Assembly (NCBI GenBank): GCA_023267655.1
Contig: JAHFMV010000011.1
Span: 1 to 38,057, forward strand
DNA: 38,057 bases
Direction of reading: 5' to 3'
From: Candidatus Kaiserbacteria bacterium
GTDB taxonomy: Bacteria; Patescibacteriota; Minisyncoccia; Phycocordibacterales; UBA2100
The position numbers were made by a program, and so were the translations under genes. Of the stretch, positions 37,370 to 38,057 are shown piece by piece. A model generated the notes under the pieces. It was not told where the DNA came from, searched no databases, and saw only the letters and a program-made list of their open reading frames with translations. Numbering within the stretch: position 1 is the stretch's first letter; each line of letters starts with the position of its first letter.

Positions 37370-37921
37370 ATGGAACCGGAGATCCCGTATCCAACTCTTG
37401 GACCGCGTCTGAAATGCAGAATTTGCGGAATGCGTGTTGCGAGCTACAACTCGACCGGCGAGTGCTTTCACCACGTGCCGCCTGAGAAAAATACGACCAA
37501 CTGGCTTATCGGTGTGATGCAAGAAGTGCTTGCCGAACTTGGGAAGAAAGAGAAAACGAAGCTTTCAGAGCCGCAAGAAACAACGCCAGTTTCTGGGGAA
37601 ATCGTGCTTTCGAAAGAGTTATTGGAAAACATTGTAGGCATCGTCGCAAAAGAATTTGGCGTTTCTACGGACGACATTTTTGCAAGGACTCGAGTGCCTC
37701 AAATTGCGCTCGCTCGTCAAGTTGCGATGTACCTTTTGCGGGAAATGGGTCTATCTTCTCTTGACGTAGGCTATCTTTTCGAGAGAGACCACACGACTGT
37801 CCTGCATGCATGTACACAAATCGGTGAACAAGAAAAATCCGATACCAAGCTTATTCGCGCCCTCGAAAACATCCGTGCAGAATTATCTATATTGCTCGGA
37901 AGCGGTACCGACTTGAAATGA
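37370..37921 (+). CDS. Zinc-finger plus DnaA domain IV protein (no AAA+ domain)
   Basis: 183 aa from the ATG at 37370 (GGATGGAG upstream); the track's longer ORF starts inside the sigma gene. N-terminal zinc site: LKCRICGMRVASYNSTGECFHH (C16, C19, C32, H34/H35). Residues about 85-163 match DnaA domain IV: IVGIVAKEFGVSTDDIFARTRVPQIALARQVAMYLLREMGLSSLDVGYLFERDHTTVLHA, including the DHTTVLHA strand that reads the DnaA box. The AAA+ ATPase part of DnaA is absent, so it can bind DnaA boxes but not open an origin. It may be a regulator of replication or transcription. Confidence 0.88.
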   Translation: MEPEIPYPTLGPRLKCRICGMRVASYNSTGECFHHVPPEKNTTNWLIGVMQEVLAELGKKEKTKLSEPQETTPVSGEIVLSKELLENIVGIVAKEFGVSTDDIFARTRVPQIALARQVAMYLLREMGLSSLDVGYLFERDHTTVLHACTQIGEQEKSDTKLIRALENIRAELSILLGSGTDLK

Positions 37922-37961
37922 CCCATGGCCACACATGTGAAGAAGATGAGACACATCGGTG

Positions 37962-37994
37962 ACACCTCAGAAGGCGACTTCTGAGGTGTTTTTT
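37962..37994 (+). terminator. Terminator after the DnaA-domain gene
   Basis: ACACCTCAGAAG (37962-37973), loop GCGA, CTTCTGAGGTGT (37978-37989), TTTTTT. A 12-bp perfect stem. Confidence 0.95.
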
Positions 37995-38013
37995 CACACA
38001 ATGGCGGCATGTC

Positions 38014-38032
38014 ATTAGCCGCTAGCCTCATA
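38014..38032. repeat. Possible start of another GCCACTA-type heptad arm
   Basis: ATTAGCCGCTAGCCTCAT near the window end has AGCCGCT-AGCCTCA, two 7-bp steps like the arms at 17537 and 21947. The element would continue beyond the window, so this is a weak call. Confidence 0.25.
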
Positions 38033-38057
38033 TGTATGATGCGATACCCCGTGAAGA

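Noticed and set aside
37921-38057. Replication origin next to the DnaA-domain gene
   Set aside because: No DnaA-box cluster or AT-rich unwinding region was seen; only a terminator and a possible repeat arm are present.

Overview
Likely source: a member of the Candidate Phyla Radiation (Patescibacteria), probably a Parcubacteria-type lineage. This is inferred from a compact type IV pilus locus in CPR gene order, many very small hypothetical genes, several mini toxin-antitoxin pairs, a diversity-generating retroelement (DGR), a self-splicing intron in a tRNA, and start codons lying six bases after a -10 box. No rRNA or phylogenetic marker is present, so the placement is not proven.

Layout. (1) 1-7.3 kb is an accessory strip: a truncated IS30-type transposase, a Cas4-like PD-(D/E)XK protein, two HicB/HicA-like pairs, a RelB/RelE-like pair, an Xre/DUF2975 pair and small unknown proteins. 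Mixed in are housekeeping-type genes (RibD_C/DHFR-like reductase, ComF, pterin dehydratase). (2) 7.27-9.88 kb is a complete DGR: target gene with variable repeat (VR), template repeat (TR), an Avd-like gene on the opposite strand, and a reverse transcriptase. All 18 TR/VR differences fall on TR adenines. The cassette is bracketed by two near-identical 32-bp palindromes. (3) 9.9-22 kb is a type IV pilus locus: pilM, pilN-like, pilO, pilP-like, pilB, a CheY-like receiver, pilT, pilC, two tandem major-type pilins, prepilin peptidase and four minor pilin-like genes. Several junctions, and three pilin leader peptides, carry arms of 7-bp-period repeats, mostly in inverted pairs. (4) 22-28.7 kb holds ligA, an SPFH/prohibitin-like gene, gatC and gatA (separated by three small genes) and a membrane protein with a HEPN-like motif. 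(5) 28.75-29.05 kb is an initiator tRNA interrupted between U33 and C34 by a 225-nt group I intron. (6) 29.1-38 kb is a run of mostly single-gene units with consensus promoters, Shine-Dalgarno sequences and intrinsic terminators. It includes an M50 protease, RNase III, a methyltransferase, a protein with sigma region 4 only, ParB, a Cys-rich winged-helix protein, a sigma-70 factor and a zinc-finger/DnaA-domain-IV protein.

How the parts relate. The pilus locus should encode a full assembly/retraction machine. The DGR can diversify 13 codons near the C-terminus of one displayed or binding protein. The right-hand strip looks regulatory: origin/partition-type DNA-binding domains sit next to sigma factors. 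Two gene-start styles coexist: leaderless (TANNNT-N6-ATG) in the left and centre, and SD-led with full promoters on the right and at the DGR target.
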